From Streptomyces rubradiris (GTDB taxonomy: Bacteria; Actinomycetota; Actinomycetes; Streptomycetales; Streptomycetaceae): a DNA stretch of 64,000 nucleotides. The notes under the pieces were generated by a model. It ran no database searches, had not been told where the DNA came from, and worked only from the letters and a program-made list of their open reading frames with translations. A program made the translations under genes and the position numbers. Location of the stretch: contig NZ_BNEA01000015.1 of NCBI RefSeq assembly GCF_016860525.1, forward strand, positions 4,323,501 through 4,387,500, in the 5' to 3' direction. The stretch's first letter is position 1, and every line of letters starts with the position of its first letter. Below are positions 9,901 to 16,554 of this stretch, piece by piece.

Positions 9901-10859
9901 GTGAATCTGTACTTCTTCTTCTCCAGCGCGTCCGCCGTGTCCCGGATCTCGCGCTCGCCGGAGAGGAAGACCAGGATGTCGCCCGGTCCCTCGGCCATCA
10001 GTTCCTCGACGGCGTCGGTGATGGCGGTGATCTGGTCGCGGTCGGCGTCCTCGGAGTCCTCCTCCAGCAGCGGCCGGTAGCGCACCTCCACCGGGTACGT
10101 CCGCCCGCTCACCTCGATGATCGGGGCGTCGCCGAAGTGCCGGGAGAAGCGCTCGGGGTCGATGGTCGCCGAGGTGATGACGACCTTCAGGTCCGGGCGC
10201 CTGGGCAGCAGCTGGGCAAGGTAGCCCAGCAGGAAGTCGATGTTGAGGGACCGCTCGTGGGCCTCGTCGATGATGATCGTGTCGTAGGCGCGCAGCTCGC
10301 GGTCGGTCTGGATCTCGGCGAGCAGGATGCCGTCCGTCATCAGCTTGACGAAGGTGGCGTCCGGGTTCACCTGGTCGGTGAAGCGGACCTTCCAGCCGAC
10401 GGCCTCGCCGAGCGGGGTCTTCAGCTCCTCCGCGACCCGCTCGGCGACCGTCCGGGCGGCGATCCGGCGCGGCTGGGTGTGCCCGATCATGCCGCGTACG
10501 CCCCGGCCCAGTTCCATGCAGATCTTGGGGATCTGCGTGGTCTTGCCGGAGCCGGTCTCACCGGCCACGATCACGACCTGGTGGTCGCGGATGGCGTCCG
10601 CGATCGCGTCCTTCTTCTGGCTGACCGGCAGCTGTTCGGGGTAGGTGACGGCCGGCACGCGCGAGCGGCGTTCGGCCATCCGCCGCGCGGCGCGGTCGAT
10701 CTCGGTCTCGATCTCGGTGAGGACGGCGGCGCGGGCCTCCGGCTTGCGGATCTTGCGCGCGCCCTCCAGCCGCCGCCCGAGCCGGTGCGCGTCGCGCAGC
10801 GACAGCTCGGTCAGACGGGGGGAGAGGGTGCCGAGGGCGGGGGCAGGATGCGTAGACAT
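6915..10859 (-). CDS. hrpA: ATP-dependent RNA helicase HrpA
   Basis: DEAH-box RNA helicase of 1314 residues, full length for HrpA (E. coli about 1300). Walker A GETGSGKTTQ at residues 100-109, DEAH in IIIDEAHERSLNID near residue 200, motif III SATID, motif VI region QRKGRCGR. Helicase-associated/OB domains and a long C-terminal extension (DUF3418-type) follow. In other bacteria HrpA resolves stalled or collided ribosomes; that role here is inferred. It is encoded between tRNA-Asp and a membrane-protein gene and looks monocistronic. Confidence 0.95.
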   Translation of the reverse strand: MSTHPAPALGTLSPRLTELSLRDAHRLGRRLEGARKIRKPEARAAVLTEIETEIDRAARRMAERRSRVPAVTYPEQLPVSQKKDAIADAIRDHQVVIVAGETGSGKTTQIPKICMELGRGVRGMIGHTQPRRIAARTVAERVAEELKTPLGEAVGWKVRFTDQVNPDATFVKLMTDGILLAEIQTDRELRAYDTIIIDEAHERSLNIDFLLGYLAQLLPRRPDLKVVITSATIDPERFSRHFGDAPIIEVSGRTYPVEVRYRPLLEEDSEDADRDQITAITDAVEELMAEGPGDILVFLSGEREIRDTADALEKKKYRFTEVLPLYARLSHAEQHRVFQPHTGRRIVLATNVAETSLTVPGIKYVIDPGFARISRYSHRTKVQRLPIEPVSQASANQRKGRCGRTSDGICIRLYSEEDFLARPEFTDAEILRTNLASVILQMTAAGLGDIEKFPFIDPPDHRNIRDGVQLLQELGALDPAQKDPRKRLTDTGRKLAQLPVDPRLARMVLEADKNGCVREVMVIAAALSIQDPRERPADKQAQADQQHARFKDETSDFLAYLNLWRYIREQQKERGSSSFRRMCKQEYLNFLRIREWQDIYTQLRTVAKQMGIHLNEEDAPADRVHVSLLAGLLSHIGMKDVKDGNKNEYLGARNAKFAIFPGSALFRKQPKFVMSAELVETSRLWARVNAKIEPEWVEPLAGHLLKRTYSEPHWEKDQAAVMAYEKVTLYGVPIVAQRKVNYGRIDPEVSRELFIRNALVEGDWRTHHKFFADNRKLLSEVEELEHRARRRDIVVDDDTLFDFYDQRVPEHVVSGAHFDSWWKHKRHEQPDFLDFEREMLIRESAEAVTKADYPDTWRQGNLKFRVTYQFEPGADADGVTVHIPLQVLNQVTDEGFDWQIPGLREEVVTELIRSLPKPIRRNYVPAPNYAKAFLERAVPLQEPLTVTMARELKRMVGVPFEADDFDWSKVPDHLKITFRIVDERRRTLAEDKDLEALKLRLKPKARKALSQAAAATASREGGESLERKGLTDWTIGTLNRVFETRRAGQPVRAYPALVDDGDTVSVRLFDTEAEQAEAMWKGTRRLILRNIPVNPAKFASEKLTNQQKLALSANPHGSIQALFDDCAMAAADKLIADFGGPVWDEESYRKLYDKVRAEIVDTTVRTVAQVQQVLAAWQACERRLKAVRSPALLANLTDVRKQLDALVKPGFVTWAGIRRLPDLMRYLVAADRRLQQMPTNVQRDTTRMEKVHEMQDEYAWLLEQLPQGRPVPQQVLDIRWMIEELRVSYFAHALGTAYPVSDKRIVKAIDAAVP

Positions 10860-10915
10860 ACGCGATCCAGGATCTCACCCGGGGCGAAAAACACGCGAAC
10901 GATTTGACGAGGGGC

Positions 10916-10965
10916 CGCTCCCGCGCCCCAAAGGGACGCGGGGAACTGCGCGACCAGCCACGATG
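10916..10965. repeat. Dispersed Streptomyces palindromic repeat
   Basis: The spacer upstream of hrpA contains an imperfect palindrome (CCGCGCCC 10921-10928 against GGGACGCGG 10933-10941) followed by GGGGAACTGCGCGACCAGCC, a motif I recognise as recurring in many Streptomyces intergenic regions. A diverged relative occurs near 61915-61950. Confidence 0.55.
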
Positions 10966-11022
10966 CGCCCGCACCCGGCATCCGACAGGCACCCGTTACG
11001 GCGAGATGCCAAGGTGTTCAAT

Positions 11023-12054
11023 ATGCCCGATATGCAACGCTGGGTGGCGTTCCGGGAGTCCCCCTTCCTCCCCGCCACGGTCCTCGTCCTCATCCTCGCC
11101 GCCGCGGCCGGCCTTTTCGCCGGTTCGTACACGTACGCCATGGCCAACCCGACCCCGCACGGCATCCCTACGGCGGTCACCGGCCACTACGGCGACCCGG
11201 CCGCCCGGCGGTTCATCGACGGCATGGAGGAGGCGCTGGACGCCTCGATGCGGCTGCGCCCGTACGGCAGCCGGGACGATGCGGTACGGGCCGTGGACGA
11301 GCAGCGGGTGTTCGCGGTGCTGGACGTGCCCGCCGGCGGCCGGACGATCACCCTGGACGTGTCCGGGGCGTCCGGCGCGACGGTCGCCCAGGTGCTCGGG
11401 CAGGCGGCGCAGCAGGTCGGCGAGGCCACCGGGACCACCGTGGCGGTCCGTGACCTCAAGCCGTTGCAGCCGGGTGACCCGCGCGGGCTGGCCATCTTCT
11501 ACATCACCCTCGCCGCCGTGATCATCGGCTTCGTAGGCGCCATCCAGCTCAGCGTGCACGCGCGGGAGCTGAACCCGCTGGAGCGGATCGCCTACACCGT
11601 CGCCTACTCGGTGCTCGGCGGGTTCACGATCGCCGCGGTGGTCGACTGGTGGCTGGGCGCGGTGCGGCTGCCGTTCGTCGAGTCGTGGGCCATCCTCGCC
11701 TTCACGATGTTCACGTCCGGCATGGTGTTCACGATGTTCAACACCCTGTTCGGCCGGTGGGCCATGCTGCCGACCTGGGGCCTGATGGTGCTGCTGGGCA
11801 ACCCGTCGTCCGGCGGTGCCGTCTCCTGGCCGCTGCTGCCGTCCCTGCTCGGCACCATCGGCCGCTGGCTGCCGCCCGGCGCCTCGGTGAACGCCCAGCA
11901 CACCGCCGTGTACTTCCGCGGTCACCAGCACGCGTTCCCGTTCCTGGTGCTGGCGGGCTGGGCGGCGGTCTCCTGCGCGGTCTTCCTGATCTGGCGCCAC
12001 CGTCACCCGGGCGGGCGCCCGGTCGGGCCGGCCGCGGAGGAGAGCAGGGCTTAG
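11023..12054 (+). CDS. ABC-2/YhgE-type membrane protein
   Basis: 343 residues. One membrane segment at about 14-38, an extracytoplasmic domain of about 120 residues, then five hydrophobic segments, the topology of DUF3533/ABC-2-type permeases of the YhgE/Pip class. No ATPase partner is adjacent. The start ATG at 11023 follows AAGGTG by about 7 nt; a second ATG at 11032 is possible. The stop overlaps the stop of the convergent gene at 12051 by two bases. Substrate unknown. Confidence 0.7.
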   Translation: MPDMQRWVAFRESPFLPATVLVLILAAAAGLFAGSYTYAMANPTPHGIPTAVTGHYGDPAARRFIDGMEEALDASMRLRPYGSRDDAVRAVDEQRVFAVLDVPAGGRTITLDVSGASGATVAQVLGQAAQQVGEATGTTVAVRDLKPLQPGDPRGLAIFYITLAAVIIGFVGAIQLSVHARELNPLERIAYTVAYSVLGGFTIAAVVDWWLGAVRLPFVESWAILAFTMFTSGMVFTMFNTLFGRWAMLPTWGLMVLLGNPSSGGAVSWPLLPSLLGTIGRWLPPGASVNAQHTAVYFRGHQHAFPFLVLAGWAAVSCAVFLIWRHRHPGGRPVGPAAEESRA

Positions 12055-12371
12055 GAGACGCCTTGGGCGGGCGGGGCCGCCGGGGCGGCCTCGGGGTGCC
12101 TGCGGGCCGCGCCGTCGCCCAGCGCGATCGACCTGGCGGTGTTGGAGACGGCCTTGATGCCCAGGTAGGCCGTGGTCAGGCTGGTCACGGCGGTGAACGC
12201 GGCGGTGAGGATGCCGACGATCACGCCCTTGTCCCCGTCGAGCTGCCAGACGCCGACGATCGCGACCACGGCGATCGCGAGATTGCTGGCGATGACCGCG
12301 AACAGTCCGTACCGGGCCCGGACCTTCTCCAGGTCGGTGTCCCGCCCGGCTCTGTCCTCGTTCCGGCTCAT
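12051..12371 (-). CDS. Small two-helix membrane protein
   Basis: 106 residues from the ATG at 12371 (MSRNEDRAGRD), preceded by GGGGGAGA. A charged N-terminus is followed by two hydrophobic segments (about residues 21-40 and 46-66) and a Pro/Ala-rich tail. Convergent with and overlapping the end of the previous gene by two bases. No family recognised. Confidence 0.65.
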   Translation of the reverse strand: MSRNEDRAGRDTDLEKVRARYGLFAVIASNLAIAVVAIVGVWQLDGDKGVIVGILTAAFTAVTSLTTAYLGIKAVSNTARSIALGDGAARRHPEAAPAAPPAQGVS

Positions 12372-12472
12372 GTTCTCTCCCCCGTTCCCGCGCACCCCGC
12401 GCGACGAGGCCGAACGTAGTGCCGGGGCGGGCGCGGTGCCAAGCGGTCACGGCGGGACAGGGCCGGCCCGGG

Positions 12473-13168
12473 TCAGGGCCTCCCGGGCGGCCGGTGCCCG
12501 TCCGCGCCGCTGTCCAGGAGGGCGGCGACGGCCCGGGGCGACCAGTGGCCGTCTGCGCCGGGGCAGGAGGCGACGTAGGAGGCGACCGCCTCGGTGTCCC
12601 ACGCCCCGGCGGAGAGCAGGCCCGCGGCCAGGAAGCGGACGTAGGCGGCGGAGGGGGCGACCCACGGGACGTCGTTCATCCCCCATGGCGCGGTGAACGT
12701 GAGCACGGGCAGACCGTTCACCTGACCGGCGCAGACGAGGGTCTCGTAGCGTCCGTCGCCGAGGACGGAGCGCCCGCGCGTGAGGACCTCCGCCAGGTCC
12801 AGGTCCCCGGCCGGCCGCCGGTACATCTCCTGTGCCGCGATGTCGGCGAACTGCCCGCTCGTCACCAGGTGCGCGCGGGCCAGCACCCGCCCGTCCGCGT
12901 CCGGGTCGTAGAAGGCGCGCCCACCACCCCAGACGGCTGATTCGGTGGCGAAGTACAGCGCACCGGTCAGCTCCACCGGGATCGACCGGGCCGGCATGGC
13001 GGGGTCGCGGCACCCCGGGTAGTCCCGGCCCGCACCGGGCGGACGCCCGCCCTTGATGTAGGCGGCGAGCCGGTCCAGGTGGGTGTTGGAGCCGTACGAG
13101 GTGTACCAGACCCGCTCGGGATACCGGTCGAGCGGCAGCGTGGGGTCGATGCTCGGTAAGGCCTTCAC
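12473..13168 (-). CDS. YGSN-motif protein, gamma-glutamylcyclotransferase-like fold possible
   Basis: 231 residues. WYTSYGSNTHLDRL at 22-35 resembles the YGSN/YGSL phosphate-binding loop at the start of gamma-glutamylcyclotransferase-like proteins; YFATESAVWGGGRAFYDPD follows. Similar Streptomyces proteins have been labelled histone deacetylase, which nothing here supports. Cytoplasmic, no membrane segment. Biochemical role unknown. Confidence 0.6.
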   Translation of the reverse strand: MKALPSIDPTLPLDRYPERVWYTSYGSNTHLDRLAAYIKGGRPPGAGRDYPGCRDPAMPARSIPVELTGALYFATESAVWGGGRAFYDPDADGRVLARAHLVTSGQFADIAAQEMYRRPAGDLDLAEVLTRGRSVLGDGRYETLVCAGQVNGLPVLTFTAPWGMNDVPWVAPSAAYVRFLAAGLLSAGAWDTEAVASYVASCPGADGHWSPRAVAALLDSGADGHRPPGRP

Positions 13169-13227
13169 CGTGGCGGCTCCGTGGGCGTACCGGGGGCTTG
13201 GCGGGTGGCGGGCATGGCGGGTACGAA

Positions 13228-13259
13228 AGAGCCCCTCTCCGCGAACGGAGAGGGGCTCT
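13228..13259 (-). terminator. Terminator of the tRNA-Glu/Asp/Phe cluster
   Basis: Perfect 14-bp stem AGAGCCCCTCTCCG (13228-13241) with 13246-13259 and a 4-nt CGAA loop, placed 20 nt past the 3' end of tRNA-Phe. On the minus strand it is followed by TTTCG. Confidence 0.85.
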
Positions 13260-13278
13260 GCCCTGGTCAGGGCGGTTG

Positions 13279-13352
13279 TGGCTGGGGCCGGGGTCGAACC
13301 GGCGACCTTCCGCTTTTCAGGCGGACGCTCGTACCAACTGAGCTACCCAGCC
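13279..13352 (-). tRNA. tRNA-Phe(GAA)
   Basis: 74-nt cloverleaf: acceptor GGCTGGG / CCCAGCC, anticodon loop CTGAAAA reads GAA, T-arm GCCGG-TTCGACC-CCGGC, discriminator A73. Last gene of a three-tRNA minus-strand cluster. Confidence 0.97.
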
Positions 13353-13356
13353 ACGG

Positions 13357-13372
13357 TGTTTCACGTGAAACA
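13357..13372. other. parS: parS centromere site (ParB binding)
   Basis: TGTTTCACGTGAAACA is a perfect 16-bp palindrome identical to the bacterial parS core (GTTTCACGTGAAAC) used by Streptomyces ParB. It lies in the 24-nt spacer between tRNA-Phe and tRNA-Asp. Streptomyces parS sites cluster around oriC, which fits the core gene content here. Confidence 0.93.
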
Positions 13373-13376
13373 CCAG

Positions 13377-13451
13377 CGGTCCTGACGGGATTTGAACCCG
13401 CGGCCTCCACCTTGACAGGGTGGCGAGCACTCCAAACTGCTCCACAGGACC
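13377..13451 (-). tRNA. tRNA-Asp(GTC), second copy
   Basis: Identical in sequence to the tRNA-Asp at 6747-6821, with anticodon GTC and discriminator G73. Located between tRNA-Glu (upstream) and parS/tRNA-Phe (downstream) on the minus strand. Confidence 0.97.
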
Positions 13452-13487
13452 AAGCGTGCATGCAACAGTGTCGCACACGGTAATGCG

Positions 13488-13560
13488 TGCCCCCAACGGG
13501 ATTCGAACCCGTGCTACCGCCTTGAAAGGGCGGCGTCCTAGGCCGCTAGACGATGAGGGC
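13488..13560 (-). tRNA. tRNA-Glu(TTC)
   Basis: 73-nt cloverleaf: acceptor GCCCTCA / TGGGGGC (one T-G wobble), anticodon loop CTTTCAA reads TTC, T-arm ACGGG-TTCGAAT-CCCGT, discriminator A. First gene of the Glu-Asp-Phe cluster. Confidence 0.97.
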
Positions 13561-13641
13561 TATCGGCCCGCCTGGGCGCTTCTCAGCGCGTCGGGGACGT
13601 GAGAAGCATATGGGATGGCGAGGGGTATCGCCAAAACGGGT

Positions 13642-15162
13642 TTACGGAGAGGCGCTGGGAGGGGTGGCGGAAGGGGAGTCCGAGGGGGCGGTGGCGCCGG
13701 GCTGGTTCTCGTCCACCAGATGGCGGCTGACCTCGGCCGTCGTCAGGCCCAGTCCCCCGAGTTCGATCGCGTCCCAGGCCTGGAGCCGGCGGCTGTCCCG
13801 GTCGAAGTAGAGGATCGAGGCCTGGATCGGGGCGGGGTGCTCGCGCTCCACCGCCCGCAGCCCGCTGCCGCCGGTGGAGCCTTCCCTCCGCAGCCGGGTG
13901 CCGTACGGCAGCATCTGGGTCCCCTCGTGGTGCAGGTGCCCGCAGAGCACCAGCGGCACCTGGCCGTCGGTCTCCTTGGCGGCCGTCGGCTCGTGCGCCA
14001 CCGCCACGTCCACCGGGGTCCCGGCCGCCTGCTGGTCGCGCAGGGCGCTGGCCAGCCGGGCGCCCGCCAGCCGCTCGGCCGCCTCGCCGCCGGGCACCGC
14101 CGAGCGGTCGGGGGTGAACTGCGGGTCCCCGATGCCCGCGAACCGCAGGCCCCCCACCGTCACGGCCCGGCCGTCGTCCAGCACGCGCACGTTCCGCATC
14201 CGCTCCAGGTAGCGCTGGGTGGTCCGGGAATCGTGGTTGCCGCGCACCCACACGTACGGCACGCCCAGGTCCCGGATCGGGTCCAGGAAGCCGTTCTCCG
14301 CCGCCGAGCCGTGATCCATCGTGTCCCCGGAGTCCACGATCACGTTCACCTGGTACTGCTTCACCAGCGAGCCGATGATCTTCCAGCTCGCCGGGTTGAG
14401 ATGGATGTCCGACACGTGCAGAACGCGGATGGTGGTCGGGTCGGGGCGGTAGGCCGGGAGGGTGGACGTGGCGTCGTACAGCTTCGTCACGTTCGTCACC
14501 AGGCGCGCCAGCTCGTGCTGGTAGACGTCGAACTCCGTGACGATGCTGCGGGCGTTGCCGACCACGGACGGCGCCGAGGCCAGCAGCCCGGAGAACCTCG
14601 GCTCCAGGACCGACTTCGGGTTCCAGGTGGCGTACGCCGACGCGCCCGAGGCGGCCAGCAGCGCCAGGGCCAGCCCGCCGGCCGCCAGGGCCCGGCGCGG
14701 GCGGCGGTAGACGGCGAGACCGAGGGCGGTGGCCCCGAGGACCACGGCGACGCAGGAGCGTACGGCCAGGTCCCGGGTGCCGTGCTCGACGTCCCGGACG
14801 ATCTCGTCCTGGAGCCCGGAGATCCGCTCCGGGTGGTCGACCAGGGCCTGGGAGCGCGGTGGGTCCAGCCGGTCCACGTCCACGTCCAGGCGGACCGGGG
14901 CCGCATGGCTGTCCAGGGAGAGCGAGCCCAGCGGGGACACGTCGATCCTCGTGCCGCCGGTGAGGGAGGGCCGCAGCGCCATCGTCGTGTCCACCGGGCC
15001 GACCGGGACCCGGACGGCGCCGACGACGAGCAGGCCCAGCCAGGCACCGGCCAGCACGACGGCGGCCATGCCGAGGACGCGCGCCCAGGGGCGGGGACGC
15101 GCGGCGAGTTCGAGACGGGGGAGCGGTCGGGGGCGGGCGCGGGGCGGGGTCCGGTTCGGCAT
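13642..15162 (-). CDS. Membrane-anchored metallophosphoesterase
   Basis: 506 residues. One hydrophobic segment at about 28-50 and another around 135-165 bracket an extracytoplasmic region; the calcineurin-like domain follows (about 245-470). All metal-binding motifs are present in order: HVSDIHLN, DSGDTMDHG, RGNHDS, VAHEPT and CGHLHHEG. The C-terminal tail is Ser/Pro-rich. The catalytic domain probably faces outward but orientation is not certain. Substrate unknown. Divergent from the small peptidase gene at 15256. Confidence 0.87.
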   Translation of the reverse strand: MPNRTPPRARPRPLPRLELAARPRPWARVLGMAAVVLAGAWLGLLVVGAVRVPVGPVDTTMALRPSLTGGTRIDVSPLGSLSLDSHAAPVRLDVDVDRLDPPRSQALVDHPERISGLQDEIVRDVEHGTRDLAVRSCVAVVLGATALGLAVYRRPRRALAAGGLALALLAASGASAYATWNPKSVLEPRFSGLLASAPSVVGNARSIVTEFDVYQHELARLVTNVTKLYDATSTLPAYRPDPTTIRVLHVSDIHLNPASWKIIGSLVKQYQVNVIVDSGDTMDHGSAAENGFLDPIRDLGVPYVWVRGNHDSRTTQRYLERMRNVRVLDDGRAVTVGGLRFAGIGDPQFTPDRSAVPGGEAAERLAGARLASALRDQQAAGTPVDVAVAHEPTAAKETDGQVPLVLCGHLHHEGTQMLPYGTRLRREGSTGGSGLRAVEREHPAPIQASILYFDRDSRRLQAWDAIELGGLGLTTAEVSRHLVDENQPGATAPSDSPSATPPSASP

Positions 15163-15255
15163 GCTGCTCGGGGCTGCGACGGGGACGCGGGCTATTGATG
15201 CCGTATTCCCACGTCAAGGGCTGGATATGCGGCGTGGTTCCCGGACAATGGCCGT

Positions 15256-15606
15256 GTGCTGGAGATGACGCGCGAGGAGTTCGAGGAACTGGTCGCCGAG
15301 GCGCTGGACCGGATCCCGCCGGAGCTGACGCGGCTGATGGACAACGTCGCGGTGTTCGTGGAGGACGAACCGCCCGCCGACGATCCCGAGCTGCTCGGGC
15401 TCTACGAGGGGACACCGCTGACCGAGCGCGGCGAGTGGTACGCGGGTGTCCTGCCGGACCGGATCACCGTCTACCGCGGGCCGACGCTCAGGATGTGCGA
15501 CAGCCGCGAGGACGTGATCGCGGAGACCGAGGTGACGGTGGTGCACGAGATCGCCCACCACTTCGGCATCGACGACGACCGGCTGCACGCCCTCGGGTAC
15601 GGCTGA
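15256..15606 (+). CDS. Minimal zincin-type metallopeptidase family protein
   Basis: 116 residues from a GTG. The C-terminal half contains HEIAHHFGIDDDRLHALGY, an HExxH zinc site with a downstream Asp, typical of the small DUF1025-type minimal metallopeptidase family found beside housekeeping genes in actinobacteria. No signal peptide, so cytoplasmic. Natural substrate unknown. Confidence 0.85.
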   Translation: MLEMTREEFEELVAEALDRIPPELTRLMDNVAVFVEDEPPADDPELLGLYEGTPLTERGEWYAGVLPDRITVYRGPTLRMCDSREDVIAETEVTVVHEIAHHFGIDDDRLHALGYG

Positions 15607-15763
15607 GCCGCGCGCCGCGCCGTGCGACCGACGGGAGCGCGGGGCGCCCGGGTGAACGTGGGGCGGCGGGTGCCGCCGTGCGCCCGGGGCGTGCGCGTGT
15701 CCTCTTGCGGGCGGCGGGAGTTGGGGAGGTTGACTTTCGTCCCCGCCCCCGGAGGTGGCCGCC

Positions 15764-16309
15764 GTGCGCCCCTTGTCCGTACCCGTCCGTCTGGCCGCCA
15801 CGGCACTGGCCGTCACCGCCGCCGCCGGCTGTGTGAACGTGGGCGACGGCGCGGGCCGGGCCCGCCCCTCCCACTCGGCGGGACAGCCCGCCGGCGAGGT
15901 ACCCGACGGCGGCCCGGCACAAGGCGTGGGCGGACCCGTGGAGGCGGGCGGGACCGGCGGCGGCGAACACGGCCACGGCGGCAGGGCGAAGCCGGGGGAG
16001 TCCGGCCCGGCGGCGCCCGTACCGTCGGGCGAGGGCAGCGCCTCGGGCGCACCGCGGAAGCCGGGCAAGCCGGGGAAGCACGGCGAGCCGGAGGAGCCGG
16101 ACGAGACCGAGGCGCCCGGCGGCCCGGCGCCCACCAAGGCGCCGCCCACGCCCCCGGCCGGCTCCGCCCCGCCCGTACCGCCGGCCACCACGGAGCCGCC
16201 GCCCGCCACGGAGCCGCCGTCGGCCGAGCCGTCCTCGTCGGCGCACGAGGAGACCGGGCCGCAGCTGGTCCAGCGGGAACCGGCGCCCGCGGCGGGCGTG
16301 GCGGTGTGA
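15764..16309 (+). CDS. Pro/Gly-rich lipoprotein
   Basis: 181 residues from GTG 15764, with GGAGGT about 7 nt upstream. A short basic n-region and hydrophobic helix end in the lipobox TAAAGC with the modified Cys at about residue 23. The mature part is almost entirely low-complexity Pro/Gly/Ala/Glu with no folded domain visible; it could act as a wall spacer. Function unknown. Confidence 0.65.
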   Translation: MRPLSVPVRLAATALAVTAAAGCVNVGDGAGRARPSHSAGQPAGEVPDGGPAQGVGGPVEAGGTGGGEHGHGGRAKPGESGPAAPVPSGEGSASGAPRKPGKPGKHGEPEEPDETEAPGGPAPTKAPPTPPAGSAPPVPPATTEPPPATEPPSAEPSSSAHEETGPQLVQREPAPAAGVAV

Positions 16310-16554
16310 CGCCGTCCGCTCCGCCGGTCCCGGTCGGCCACTGTGACGTGCGTCTATGCCACCCGGTTTGCCTTCGAGGGGGGTGGGTGCGTATGGTGGT
16401 AGATCGTTTGATCCCATTTGCCCGGCGCCACCACAGAGCGCGCCGTGTGGCGCGTACTCTCCTTTGCCGTGGCGGACCGCATCGAGGCGGTCGTGAGCGA
16501 ATCACGGAGTTGACGGGCGCGTGCCGACGAGACTCCGGAAGGTTTCGCATTCGC

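Noticed and set aside
12473..13168. Histone deacetylase annotation
   Set aside because: None of the HDAC metal or charge-relay motifs are present; only a YGSN motif is visible.
13583..15415. Very long open frames overlapping the phosphoesterase and many other core genes
   Set aside because: High-GC shadow frames: Arg/Gly/Pro-rich translations antisense or out of frame to genes with clear motifs.
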